From: Rana temporaria
Lineage: Eukaryota > Chordata > Amphibia > Anura > Ranidae
Assembly (NCBI RefSeq): GCF_905171775.1
Contig: NC_053495.1
Span: 112,850,614-112,914,613 of the forward strand
Direction of reading: 5' to 3'
DNA length: 64,000 nt
In this document: positions 55,058 to 64,000 of the stretch, piece by piece
How the letters are laid out: every line of letters begins with the position of its first letter
How positions within the stretch are numbered: position 1 is the stretch's first letter
The notes under the pieces: generated by a model
What the model saw: the letters and a program-made list of their open reading frames with translations, nothing else
Database searches by the model: none
Told to the model about the DNA's origin: nothing
Translations under genes and position numbers: made by a program

Positions 55058-55464
55058 TAAGGCCCCATGTACACTGCTGGTGCTAAACGGACGTTCAGAG
55101 GCAGTTGGACACTTTTTTCCAACTGCCCCTGAAATCATTTAATGTTATCTTATGTGTACATGTACACAGGTTTGTTTGCTGTTGTTTTTAGGCAGTTGCG
55201 TTTATAGGTCTTTTTTTAAGGCACAAAAATTGGTTCAGAAGCCAAAGTTTCAGACGCCAAATGTGTCTAAATGCGATAACCCATGTTAAGCCGTGTTTTG
55301 TTTATAATGTTTTTTTGTTTTTGGCCATTTAAAAAAAAAAACGCAAACACCGCTAAACGTGGCATGTAAACGCTGCAAAACGGATGTTTAAACGTGGGTT
55401 ACTATCTATCAAGTTAAATCATTCAGGAGAGGTTGTAAAAACGTCCCATGTACATGAAGCCTAA
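55058..55464. mobile_element. MITE with TAAGGCCCCATGTACA / CATGTACATGAAGCCTAA ends
   Basis: Inverted ends, with the interior carrying AAACG/CGTTT-rich mirrored blocks around a T/A-rich centre near 55320. Edges TAA/TTA. Non-coding. Confidence 0.75.
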
Positions 55465-55870
55465 TATGTTTATAGACAATAAAGGACTATTACAGTATAA
55501 ACACAGAACAGGCGCACTACATAATGCAGATTAATTAAAAATAACAATGGAAAGCAACAAATATTGCTTTTACAAACAAACGCCTGAGTGCACGGGTACT
55601 TTCAGCACTGTGGTATAAATTAGGGAAGATATTGCTGATCCAATACCTAGTAAAGCCATCAGAAAATAGGGAATCCCCGTAATGGAACAAACTTTCAGCA
55701 TCCCAAGAGAAGTGTGAGGAAATGAACTGCTCTCACCCACATCCCCTATGTAAATCCACACTGATGCATTTCAGGGCCACACTCCATTAGCGTTACCAAC
55801 TCATCCCTTTAAAACAAAAACATTTTAATTACACAGGTTCTGAGGCTAATTAACTGCATTTAAGGCACTA
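55465..55870. other. Intron, nothing recognised
   Basis: No exon or repeat end found. Confidence 0.4.
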
Positions 55871-56263
55871 AGGCTGGGTTCACACTAATGTGGTTCACCA
55901 CATCGCATGTCATTTGTACAGGAATCGCACCGTATTTTTGTACAAATGACTTGCAAATTCAGTGGGGTGCGAATTGAGCCATACATTATGTATGGCTCAA
56001 TTCGCACTGGACCCACACCAAAAACATGCAGGACCTTTTTTTGTCTGCACCGGAATCAAATCGCATGGCTGTTCAGACCAATGCGATTCCATTAGATAGT
56101 TCAAAACTGCGTCCTGCGAACCGATTTGGGGGTGTCAATAACTTTATATTGACACCCACAGCGGTTCATAGAGCGCAGTGTGAATTGATTCTTATGCAGT
56201 GCAGGAACCTGCACAGGAATTGCTGTGGTTCCTGAACTGCATCAGTGTGAACCCAGCCTAAGT
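55871..56263. mobile_element. MITE with TAAGGCTGGGTTCACACT / AGTGTGAACCCAGCCTAA ends
   Basis: Clear inverted termini of about 20 bases. Inside, TACATTATGTATGGCTCAA and nearby words form further hairpins. Same general design as 55058-55464, 50032-50440 and 57915-58382. Confidence 0.85.
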
Positions 56264-56604
56264 GAGTTTAATTACCACCTTTTGTAGCCACAGAATCTGT
56301 GTAATTAATATGTGTTTGGTTTTAAATGGATGAGGTGGCAACCCTACACTCCATCACTTTTTGGGTAGGCTTCTTTTTACTTCCCGTTGTGTCTACAAGA
56401 TGGGAAGGGAAATATGCCCAATAGTATTTGTATCTGAAGTAACTGAAAGAGAATAGAAGTGAGCAAGAGTGGGAATACCTGGTCTGCGCTTTCAAATAGG
56501 TAGCAAGATAGCATTCTCAGATTACCATCAGGAAGGAATGATTGGGACAGATTTATGTACCAGAGCAAAACCTGAATGTAAAACAGAAGTGGGTGGTTTG
56601 AAAC
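56264..56604. other. Intron, nothing recognised
   Basis: Plain sequence up to the target duplication of the hAT-like element. Confidence 0.4.
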
Positions 56605-56896
56605 CAGGGGTGGACTGACAACTCATGGGGCCCCCGGGAAATAGAAGATTATGGGGCCCCCAGGCTTACAGGTGGCCACCACACCAAGAGGCAGTGCAGA
56701 GGCAGGGCAGCTAAAATCTCAGGATTTTCACATCAAAAGCATGTCGGTTTCAGACATATCAGGGACAGATGTAAAAAAACACAGATTTTTACATACTGTC
56801 CCTGGTTTTATTGAGCCTGGCAACCCTGATGGGGCCCCCTAGTGGCATGGGGCCCTCAGGCGGTGCCCGAGAACCCCAATGGTTAGTCCGGCCCTG
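56605..56896. mobile_element. 292-bp hAT-like MITE
   Basis: The 8-base duplication TTTGAAAC (56597-56604, 56897-56904) flanks ends CAGGGGTGGACTGAC and GTTAGTCCGGCCCTG. A clean hAT-type non-autonomous insertion. Confidence 0.9.
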
Positions 56897-56904
56897 TTTG
56901 AAAC

Positions 56905-57334
56905 TACAGTATGTATATCGCAGCCTATTTTTTTTTTTTTTGCCTGACATGTTCCTCTCTGTAAGTTATATACAACTTGTAAAGATGTTAGCAAACCTAT
57001 TGTGAAGAAAAGGAGGCTGCTATTGCTGACTCTCCCTTCTGAATATACTAGTAACATGGCTTATGCTGGTCCAGTGGCTTAAATACAAACTGTAAGTCAC
57101 TGAATTGGGACAAAATTATAGATAGAAGTGTTTAATTTTTTAGACATCCCAACCTGCAAAAACGAATTTAAGGGAGGTTTCAAACTCATTTCAGGGAGGT
57201 GACGCTGATGACGCTTCGCGCCGCTCCCCCCCCCCTAAATAAAATGCAGCCTTACCAGTGGCAATTAAATGCAGCCTGATCAGTGCCAATAAAATTCAGC
57301 TATACCAGTGCCCAGGAATTGCAGCCTTACCAGT
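56905..57334. other. Intron, with short GCAGCC...ACCAGTGCC repeats
   Basis: Around 57245-57335 a phrase of the form GCAGCCTTACCAGTGCAAT recurs four times at about 30-base spacing, a small degenerate tandem repeat. Confidence 0.55.
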
Positions 57335-57800
57335 GCAATAAGCGTATATTGATTGGTTTGCGCAAAAGTTATAGCATCTACAAAATAGGGGATAGATTTA
57401 TAGCATTTTTATTATTTTTTTTACTAGTAATGGCGGCGATCTGCGATTTTTATCAGGACTGCGACATTATTGCAGACACATCGGACACTTTTGACACATT
57501 TTTGGGACCATTGCCATTTATACAGCGATCAGTGCTATGAAAATGCACCGATTACTGTAAATTTTTCACTGGCAAGGGAGGGGTTAACACTAGGGGCAAT
57601 CAAGGGGTTAATTGTGCTCTATCATGTGTTTCTAACTGTAGGAGGATGGGACTGACCTAGAGGAAATTACAGATCGTGATTCCTAGCTATTAGGAACTCA
57701 CAATCTGCCTTTCCTCACAGAACAGAACAGGGATTTGTCCCTGTTCTGCCTCTCACTAGCCCGCTTAAAGTGACCGACGTACAGCTACGACGGTTCGCGC
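57335..57800 (+). repeat. Copy of the ATTGATTGGTTTGCGCAAAA repeat family
   Basis: Shares order and long blocks with 21006-21500: GATTGGTTTGCGCAAAAG, AATGGCGGCGATCTGCGA and CACATTTTTGGGACCATTG, then a GAACAGGGATTTGTCCCTGTTC hairpin. Confidence 0.8.
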
Positions 57801-57914
57801 AGAAGAGCTAACCTGTCGCAAGTATAACTGTGGCGGCTGGTCCGTAAGCAGGTAAATACAAGTTGGTAGCCCCCGTACTTCTATACTAATAAAATAATTG
57901 TAAAGGCTTTGTTT

Positions 57915-58382
57915 AGAGCCGGTTCACACTGGGGCGACTTGGGATCCGACTTGAAGTCGCCTCAAGTCGTCCCAAGTCGTGATGTCGAGAAAAACAATGC
58001 AAGTGAATGGGAGCGGTTTTAAATACACGACTCGAGTCGCTCCGACTTCAAAAGACGTTCCTGTACTACTTCAATCCGACTTGTAGGCGATTTGTACCCA
58101 TTGATTTCAATGGAAGTCTGATCCAAGTCTGATCACTGTCTTAACTGAAGCGACTTTCCAGGAAGATAACATACATTTCTCAGGCAAACCTCTCCCTCCC
58201 CCTCCCTCCCCTAGAGCTGATTGTTGTTTGATTGGCCACTGGAAAGTCTCCTGTCCTGGAGACGACTTCAAGAAGTGTTGTAAATCGCCCCAGATTGCCC
58301 TGTGGTTCATGCTCAAGTCGTGTCGGAGTCGCCTCTGAAAGTCGCGATGGAAGTCGTGTCGCCCCAGTGTGAACCGACTCTT
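57915..58382. mobile_element. MITE with AGAGCCGGTTCACACTGGGG ends
   Basis: Inverted ends AGAGCCGGTTCACACTGGGG and CCCCAGTGTGAACCGACTCT. CGACTTGAAGTCG-type words are repeated inside. A truncated end copy is near 10577. Confidence 0.88.
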
Positions 58383-58542
58383 ACTCTTTTTTTCCCCCTT
58401 AAATTCCAGCTTTTCTATTTATCAATATTGCATTAATGTGCTAAAATAAAACAGCTTTCCATGTAACCAATTGCCGACCAGCTCACGCAGATATACTACG
58501 GCAGGTCGGCTCTCCTGCGCGAATCCACATGCCTTTAGGTCG

Positions 58543-59336
58543 GTAATAGGAAATGTAGCGCTAAAATTAAGAGAGACCAAATCATGTGTGGTAAGGTTGG
58601 CCTCAAAGTGCAACAAAAGTGAATGTAAATAGATAAATAAGTCCACGTGAAGGGTCCATTTAAAAAAACATAGAGTGGGATGGTGAAACCAGATGTGTAG
58701 CAATATGGGTCATCACATGAATCTTCTTGTAAAGGAGTGAGGGAGCATACTCTTACCAGAACCGGTGGATCTACTTGTTAGGCAGATCGTTAGAGCGTAT
58801 GAAATCCCAATGGCCAGTGACATCAGCTTGTCTGAAGACTCTAGATGGACCAAACAGATAGCAGCTGACAACTCTTTTAGAAGATGTCCCGAATTTGAGG
58901 GAGACTCTGAATTCACTGGATGTCCAAATGGTCCTCAGATGATGGTAGACCGACTTCCGATCAAGGAATCCTTTTCAGGATTGATGATGGCACAATGGAG
59001 AAAACTCCAAACAGAAACTTAAACACCCAAACATGGAAGAAAGAGGAACAAAAAAAAAGGTGCTCTAGTTCAGGTCAAATGTGGGTTTATTGAAAAACCA
59101 ACAAAGCTTAAAAGTGATCACAGTACAACATTTTTAAAAAGGGGCAATAAGTGGAGTGGTGTACCAAGCCCAGGGCTTGGTACACCTGGTTTCACTATCC
59201 CACTCTGTTTTTTTGAATGGACCCTTCATGTGGACTTATTTTTTTATTTACATTCACTTTTGTTGCACTTTTAGGCCAACCTTACCACGCATGATTTGGT
59301 TTCTCTTAATTTTAGCGCTACATTTCCTATTACAGT
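58543..59336. mobile_element. Inverted-repeat element, about 160-bp arms
   Basis: The left arm (about 58543-58700, AATAGGAAATGTAGCGCTAA...) recurs inverted at about 59178-59336 (...TTAGCGCTACATTTCCTATT). Each arm includes CCACGTGAAGGGTCCATT or its complement. The middle is unassigned. The AGCGCTAAAATTAA word also occurs in the tails of the Penelope-like element (14380, 20985), which may hint at a related non-autonomous form. Confidence 0.7.
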
Positions 59337-59479
59337 CACATTTTAGTCTTAGTCACATTTTATGTAGCTGCTCTCATCCGTTTTTGTTTTCACCTTTTGG
59401 TTTATTATATGTTTTAGACTAGCGCAATATTTTTTCCCTTTCTTTCCATATACCTGTACGTCGGTCCGTGCAAGGAGGA

Positions 59480-59900
59480 TAGCCGGAGCATGCCTGCGGG
59501 GCCCGCGGACTCGATGTCCGCCGGTGACCTGCGATCGCTGTGTACAGAGGCAGAACGGGGAACTACCTATGTAAACAAGGAGATTCCCTGTTCTGCCTAA
59601 TGACATGTCAGAGATCTTCTGTTCCCAGTAATCGGGTAACAGCAATCTCTGCCATTTCACAGTGAGCCCATCCCCCCTACAGTTAGAGCACACCCAGGGA
59701 AGACAATTAACCCCTTGATCGCCTCCTAGTCTTAACCCCTTCCCTGTCAGTGTAATTTTTACACTGATCAGTGCATTTTTATAGCACTGATCAATGAAAT
59801 AATGTCACTGGTCCCCAAATTTGGGGTCAGATTTGTCCGCCGCAATGTTGCAGTCCCGCTAAAAATCGCAGATCGCTGCCATTACCAGTCAACTCCTTCC
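59480..59900 (-). repeat. Diverged repeat related to 57335-57800, opposite strand
   Basis: Reverse-complement blocks include GATCAGTGCTATAAAAATGC-like and GCGATCTGCGATTTTTAGC sequences, and AGAACAGGGAATCTCC against GAACAGGGATTTGTCC. Confidence 0.55.
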
Positions 59901-60202
59901 TGTGTCATGACCTAAAGTCTCTCTCTAGGAAGTAAGGCAGAAGTAATGGATCAGTATTTTTAAACAGCCATGAGAAAAAATAACTACATTAATGCTGTAT
60001 TGGTAAATAGGTGAGGCGGAGTTTGGAAAAAAAAGGTAAACAGTTACATATTCAATCACCCTCCAATTTCCATGGCTGGTTTTAGCCTAACATAGCTTAT
60101 TATTTTTGCACTGAGAGGATGCTGCTGGATTTAATTATGAACTTCTCACAAAGCTCAGGCAAAAAAAACACTGCTGAGACAACTGGTTTCTGAATCCAGC
60201 TT

Positions 60203-60609
60203 AAAGTGGTTGTATACCCTCTGCTACTACTTGCACCTACAGGTAAGCCTACATTAAGGCTTACCTGTAAGTGCTTGCAATATCTCTTTAACCTACATGG
60301 TTAAGGAGATATTTGCAGAAAATCTGGCACGATGGCTATGGTGCATGCGCGCACTGAACGCACTTTCCCTTGAATGGAAAAGTGTCGGAAAGGCGCGCAT
60401 GCGCAGGGATCATGCCGGTTCCGCGCACATGCGTGGGTGTGATGTCATCGCCGATCCGGCCAGTCACAGCGGAGCGCGATACCCGGAAGTCAGTATCATG
60501 GCGGCGGCGGAGGAGAGGAACGAGGCTCTTGCAGGGTGTGGGGTACTCTTGTTTCAGCTTTACCGATGACTCTTGTGTCTAAAGTCATCCTATGTTCACT
60601 AGGGGCATA
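60203..60609. repeat. MITE-like repeat related to 51039-51420
   Basis: It begins TAAAGTGGTTGTATACCC and shares the AGGCTTACCTGTAAGTG and TTAAGGAGATATTTGC blocks with 51300-51380 in inverted orientation. It ends at the ATCCTATGTTCACTAGGGGC / ATAGGATGACT hairpin, which borders the LTR-like element. Confidence 0.6.
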
Positions 60610-60611
60610 GG

Positions 60612-61075
60612 ATGACTAAGAAATGATATCTTGGCCTACATGAGATGGGGCTTTCATTGTGTGATGCTAATTGACACTGTATTGTGTGAATTTCTATTGA
60701 TGATAAATGTGTATTGTATAGCAGGTGAGAAGAGCTTATCTCGAAATCACCTTGTCTGGGTAAATGATTAGTAATTTGCTCATGTAGATTATCTCGGAAA
60801 CAGAATGTCTGTCTCCTAAAAGATGTGTATTGAGCTCCTTGTGTCATGTTGTGGGTGGAGTTAAGTCGTTGTTCCTTGGGGCTGCTAACTGTATAAAAGC
60901 CTGAGTTTACCATTAAAGTGTCTATCCGTTTTGAACCAGAGAATAGAGCTGTGTGTCTCGTTTCTGGGGAAGCCATATGGGCCGTGTTCGTCTGCTGGAT
61001 TGTGGAGTGTCGATAAGCTGTCGTGGGTTGGTGGAATGGAATATTGTAAACAGCGTTAACCCCTGACCGTTGCAA
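60612..61075 (+). mobile_element. Probable solo LTR
   Basis: A roughly 460-base block with a TG start (TGATATCTTGG), TATAAAAG at about 60892, ATTAAAG at about 60913 and a GT/T-rich tail, in the order U3-TATA-poly(A)-U5. It interrupts the MITE hairpin at its left edge. No internal retroviral sequence follows. The right edge and target duplication are uncertain. Confidence 0.45.
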
Positions 61076-61099
61076 TACCTTTGTCTTGCAGGTTTTTAT

Positions 61100-62206
61100 T
61101 TATTTTTTTAAACATTTTTTTTAAAATATTCCTTGAAATTTTGTACCTGGGAGTGTGTAAAGCATGCCTGTAAAGTAGCGCATGTTTCCTGTGTTTAGAA
61201 CTGTCCCTGCACAAAATGTCATTTCTAAAGGAAAAAAAGTTAAAACTACTCGCGGGTATTTATGAATTGTCGGATCCCGGCAATACAGATCAAAATCATT
61301 GAAAAAAACAGCGGGGTCACCCGTCCCCGTCATTGGGTAACCTCTGGCTTACCCAATGACAGGGACAGGTGACCCCACCCCGTGACGTCACGGGGCAGGG
61401 TCACTAATCCACGTCATTGGGTAACCCCCGGCTTTCTCCTTACACAAGGAGAAAGCCGGAGGTTACCCAATGACGTAGACAGGTGACCCCGCCCCCTCTT
61501 ACGCGTCATGGGGGTTTTGTGTGGAGTGGAGACTGGAGCATCGCTGGAGAATGGATCACCGTGGGACATCGAGAATGGATTACAACGTTGGACAGACTGG
61601 ATTACATCATTGGAATTTATTTTTTTTTTTTAATAAAAGACTTATCCCAACTGTGTTTGTGTGGTTTTTAACATTTTTGACACTTTCTTTTGTGAAATGG
61701 TAGGGGTACAATGTACCCCGTTACCAATTCACATAGGGGGGCTGGAATCTGGGGGTCCCCTTTGTAAAAGGGGGCTTCCAGATTCCGATAAGCCCCCCGC
61801 CCGCAGACCCCTACAACCACCGGGCAAGGGTGGTGGGGATAAGGCCCTTGTCCCTATCAACATGGGGACATCCTTCATCCGATTCATGACTTTTCTCTGT
61901 ATTGCTGGGGACCCAGGGATTCCTTATAGCCGCAAGTAGTTTTAAATTACTTTTTTTCCTTTAGAAATAACATTTTGTGCAGGGAATTTTCTAAGCACGG
62001 GAAACATGCGCTACTTTACAGGCATACTATACACACCCCCCAGGTATGAAATTTAAAGGAATATTTCACTTTTATTGTTTCACTTTAAGCGTAATTAAAA
62101 TCACTGCTGCTGTTTTTAAAACCTTGTTTTTGCATTGATACATGTCCCCTGGGGCAGGACCCAGGTCCCCAAACACTTTTTATGACAATAACTTGCATAT
62201 TAACCC
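61100..62206. mobile_element. Imperfect palindromic repeat sharing a module with 44916-46985
   Basis: The left part (61118-61250, AGCATGCCTGTAAAGTAGCGCATG...) recurs inverted at about 61925-62060. Between them are hairpins at 61320-61475 (CATTGGGTAACC...GGTTACCCAATG) and an AATAAAAGAC. A module of about 200 bases (61700-61870: ACAATGTACCCCGTTACC, CAGATTCCGATAAGCC, CAACATGGGGACA) matches the palindrome arms. The end matches 26700-26900. Confidence 0.8.
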
Positions 62207-62450
62207 TTTCACGCCGAGCGAACGCATATATGCGTCCTCGGCTTTCGGGGGTTATACCGGGATGATGCCTGCAGCTAATAGGATTACAATAGGATAGATG
62301 GAGAGTTGGGAATGAGCTGATCAATATGACAGTTTAGGTACACTATAAAGTGAACGTTCAGAATTGGGTGAAATTCTTCACTAAATTTACAAAATAAATT
62401 TATGTATTCTGGTAATTTTAATCTGTTTTCATTTGTTTGGTTTATTGCAG

Positions 62451-62662
62451 AACCATGTATTTTATCCAGAGAAGAGATGAGTAAGAACAATATACATTTG
62501 AAATGGACTTTGTACAGTGATTACATTTTGCACAGAGAGTTTGTTGATTTCTTATGCATGGCCGGATATGAGAATTACGAGACTACATTGGCATTTGCTT
62601 TAAGGAGTGAGTGCAGATATGGACAACTAAAGTATCCAAAATGTGTTTCAAGAAATCGATAA
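62451..62662 (+). CDS. Factor H-like terminal sushi exon 8 (CCP20-like) with stop codon
   Basis: It follows TTTATTGCAG in phase 1 and ends with TAA at 62660-62662. Cysteines in EPCILS, DFLCMAGY, SECRYGQ and YPKCV, then a short basic tail SRNR. HLKWTL early in the module and LKYPKC at the end match the last module of factor H (CCP20). It resembles exon 6 strongly, and both follow a CCP19-like exon. No membrane anchor follows, so the product is secreted. The 3' UTR starts here. Confidence 0.93.
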
Positions 62663-62931
62663 AAAGTACAGTTATTCCAAGCGGAACATATTCTAGTAAA
62701 TCAAGATAATCTTGAGTCATTTTTTTTATATACATTAGAAAATATGCACACAGAATTACTATGATCACGTACCGTGAATCTTTTGGGCAGAGATCTCCCT
62801 GCAAAGGTCATCAGTGAATATCCAGCAAGAGATCAAAGTAGTTTACCATAAAAAAAACACTACTCTCCATTAAAGAAAAACATGTCACCCATCTTGCTAA
62901 AGACTGCCTAGCTCTCAAACTGCACTTCTGA

Positions 62932-62937
62932 AATAAA
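62932..62937 (+). terminator. Candidate poly(A) signal AATAAA for the factor H-like gene
   Basis: It lies 270 bases after the stop codon, just before the DIRS-like repeat sequence begins. It is the only clear AATAAA I see between the stop and that repeat, and fits a short 3' UTR. Confidence 0.5.
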
Positions 62938-62940
62938 GGG

Positions 62941-63242
62941 ATTTTTAATACAGCTTACCTGTAAAATCCTTTTCTTGGAGTACATCACGGGACACAGAGC
63001 GGCATATTCATTACTATGTGTGGGTTATATGGAGTACCTTCAGGTGATGGACACTGGCAATCTCAAACAGGAAGTGCCCCTCCCTATATAACCCCCTCCC
63101 ATAGGAGGAGTACCTCAGTTTTGTAGCAAGCAGTATGCCTCCCAAAAAATGGTCCCCATAAGAGGGGTGGGAGCTCTGTGTCCCGTGATGTACTCCAAGA
63201 AAAGGATTTTACAGGTAAGCTGTATTAAAAATCCCTTTTTCT
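62941..63242. repeat. Inverted repeat around TACATCACGGGACACAGAGC
   Basis: Bases 62941-63000 recur inverted at about 63171-63230, and the TACATCACGGGACACAGAGC block occurs a third time, in direct orientation, at about 63250. This lies beside the DIRS-like recombinase and is probably its terminal region; DIRS elements have unusual terminal repeats. Confidence 0.8.
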
Positions 63243-63449
63243 TTCTCGTACATCACGGGACACAGAGCGGCATATTCATTACTATGTGGGATGTCCCAAA
63301 GCAATGCTTACAATGAGGGGAGGGAGAACATCTTCCCAAGACAAAAGGATTTAATTTAGAGATATACTTAAATCATAATAAATCCAACTTAGTTGAGAAA
63401 AATAATTTTTAAATTTAACTCAAAAGGGAGCCCCCGGAATCCGAGGGTC

Positions 63450-64000
63450 TCAAACTGCAGCCTGCAGCACTGCCTGCCCAAAGGCTGTATCAGTATTCCT
63501 TCTTACGTCCAACTGGTAGAATTTTGTAAACGTGTGGACAGAAGACCAGGTTGCCGCCTTGCAAACTTGAGCCATAGAGATCTGGTGGTGTGCTGCCCAG
63601 GAGGCGCCCATGGCCCTAGTAGAATGAGCCTTTAATGATAACGGAGGAGGCAACCCTTTCAAGCCGTAGGCCTGAGTGATTAACTGTTTAATCCATCTCG
63701 AGATGGTGGATTTTGCAGCTGCCTGCCCCTTCTTGGGCCCATCCGGTAAAATGAACAACACATCTGTTTTCCGGATCTTCTCTGTAGCTTTAAGATAGGC
63801 CTTCATGGCCCTGACAATATCCAAGGTATGCAGCAACCCTTCCTTTCTGGAAGTAGGTTTAGGGAAGAAGGATGGTAATACCAAATCCTGGTTTAGATGA
63901 AAACTGGATATAACCTTCGGTAGGAAGGAAGGATGAGGGCGGAGAACGACCTTGTCCTTATGTAAAATAAGATATGGTTCCTTACAGGATAAGGCTGCCA
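63450..64000 (-). CDS. DIRS-like tyrosine recombinase, C-terminal part, cut by the window end
   Basis: An open - strand frame (63450-63884 from its first Met, probably continuing to the right). It shows a tyrosine recombinase core: SLKAHSTRAMGASWA (the H-x-x-R box), then TWSSVHTFTKFYQLDV with the catalytic Tyr in FY. An upstream ISRWIKQLITQAYG segment is typical of DIRS retrotransposon recombinases, which integrate without a DDE integrase. The RT/RNase H part would lie to the right, outside the window. Confidence 0.85.
   Translation of the reverse strand, partial: AALSCKEPYLILHKDKVVLRPHPSFLPKVISSFHLNQDLVLPSFFPKPTSRKEGLLHTLDIVRAMKAYLKATEKIRKTDVLFILPDGPKKGQAAAKSTISRWIKQLITQAYGLKGLPPPLSLKAHSTRAMGASWAAHHQISMAQVCKAATWSSVHTFTKFYQLDVRRNTDTAFGQAVLQAAV

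Noticed and set aside
60612..61075. A host promoter (TATAAAAG) for an unknown gene
   Set aside because: The order TATA, poly(A)-like ATTAAA and a T-rich tail within 200 bases, plus interruption of a MITE hairpin, fits a solo LTR better. No downstream gene was found.

Overview
This is vertebrate nuclear DNA. It is most likely from an anuran amphibian with a large, transposon-rich genome (a ranid-like frog is my best guess). That guess rests on the mix of Tx1/L1-like, L2-like, Penelope-like, DIRS-like and Tc1 elements and many CpG-rich MITE families, not on any single marker. No prokaryotic genes, CRISPR arrays, tRNA or rRNA genes were recognised.

The only host gene I can support is the 3' part of a complement factor H-like gene on the + strand. 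Eight sushi (CCP/SCR) exons lie at 13289-13465, 27925-28101, 34795-34974, 35377-35562, 38780-38962, 54382-54579, 54662-54841 and 62451-62662. Each has AG/GT borders where a border is expected, each is phase 1-1, and each encodes one module with four cysteines; the last carries the stop codon. Exons 5/6 and 7/8 read as two successive copies of the CCP19-CCP20-type pair that ends factor H. In known factor H proteins this pair binds C3b/C3d and host sialic acid or glycosaminoglycans, so the protein may carry two tandem surface-recognition ends. No signal peptide, 5' exon or promoter is inside the window.

The introns are nested mobile DNA. 1-13 kb: MITEs and a fold-back Tc1 element (3803-10370) whose right arm carries an L1-like LINE that has lost its reverse transcriptase. 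13-22 kb: a 6.76-kb Penelope-like element with an inverted partial copy at its head, inserted inside another repeat with a 14-bp target duplication. 22-29 kb: LTR-like segments, a hAT-like element carrying a 21-bp minisatellite, a strand-asymmetric C-rich tract and an L1 fragment. 29-42 kb: a 5'-truncated L2-like LINE on the - strand, hAT-like and TTAA-flanked MITEs, and a Tc1 element with a hAT-like insertion. 43-53 kb: a degraded class I endogenous retrovirus on the - strand (LTR fragments, a tRNA-His-like primer site, RNase H and integrase remnants). It is interrupted by MITEs, by a 2.07-kb palindrome with mirrored TATA and AATAAA signals, and by a RING-finger pseudogene. 53-64 kb: more MITEs, a probable solo LTR, the last gene exon, and the recombinase end of a DIRS-like retrotransposon running off the window.

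The strongest leads are the duplicated factor H terminal pair with an 82-bp intron, the palindrome with two divergent promoter-like arms, the roughly 700-bp MITE family with eight copies in 64 kb, and the retroviral LTRs that match only from the TATA box onward.
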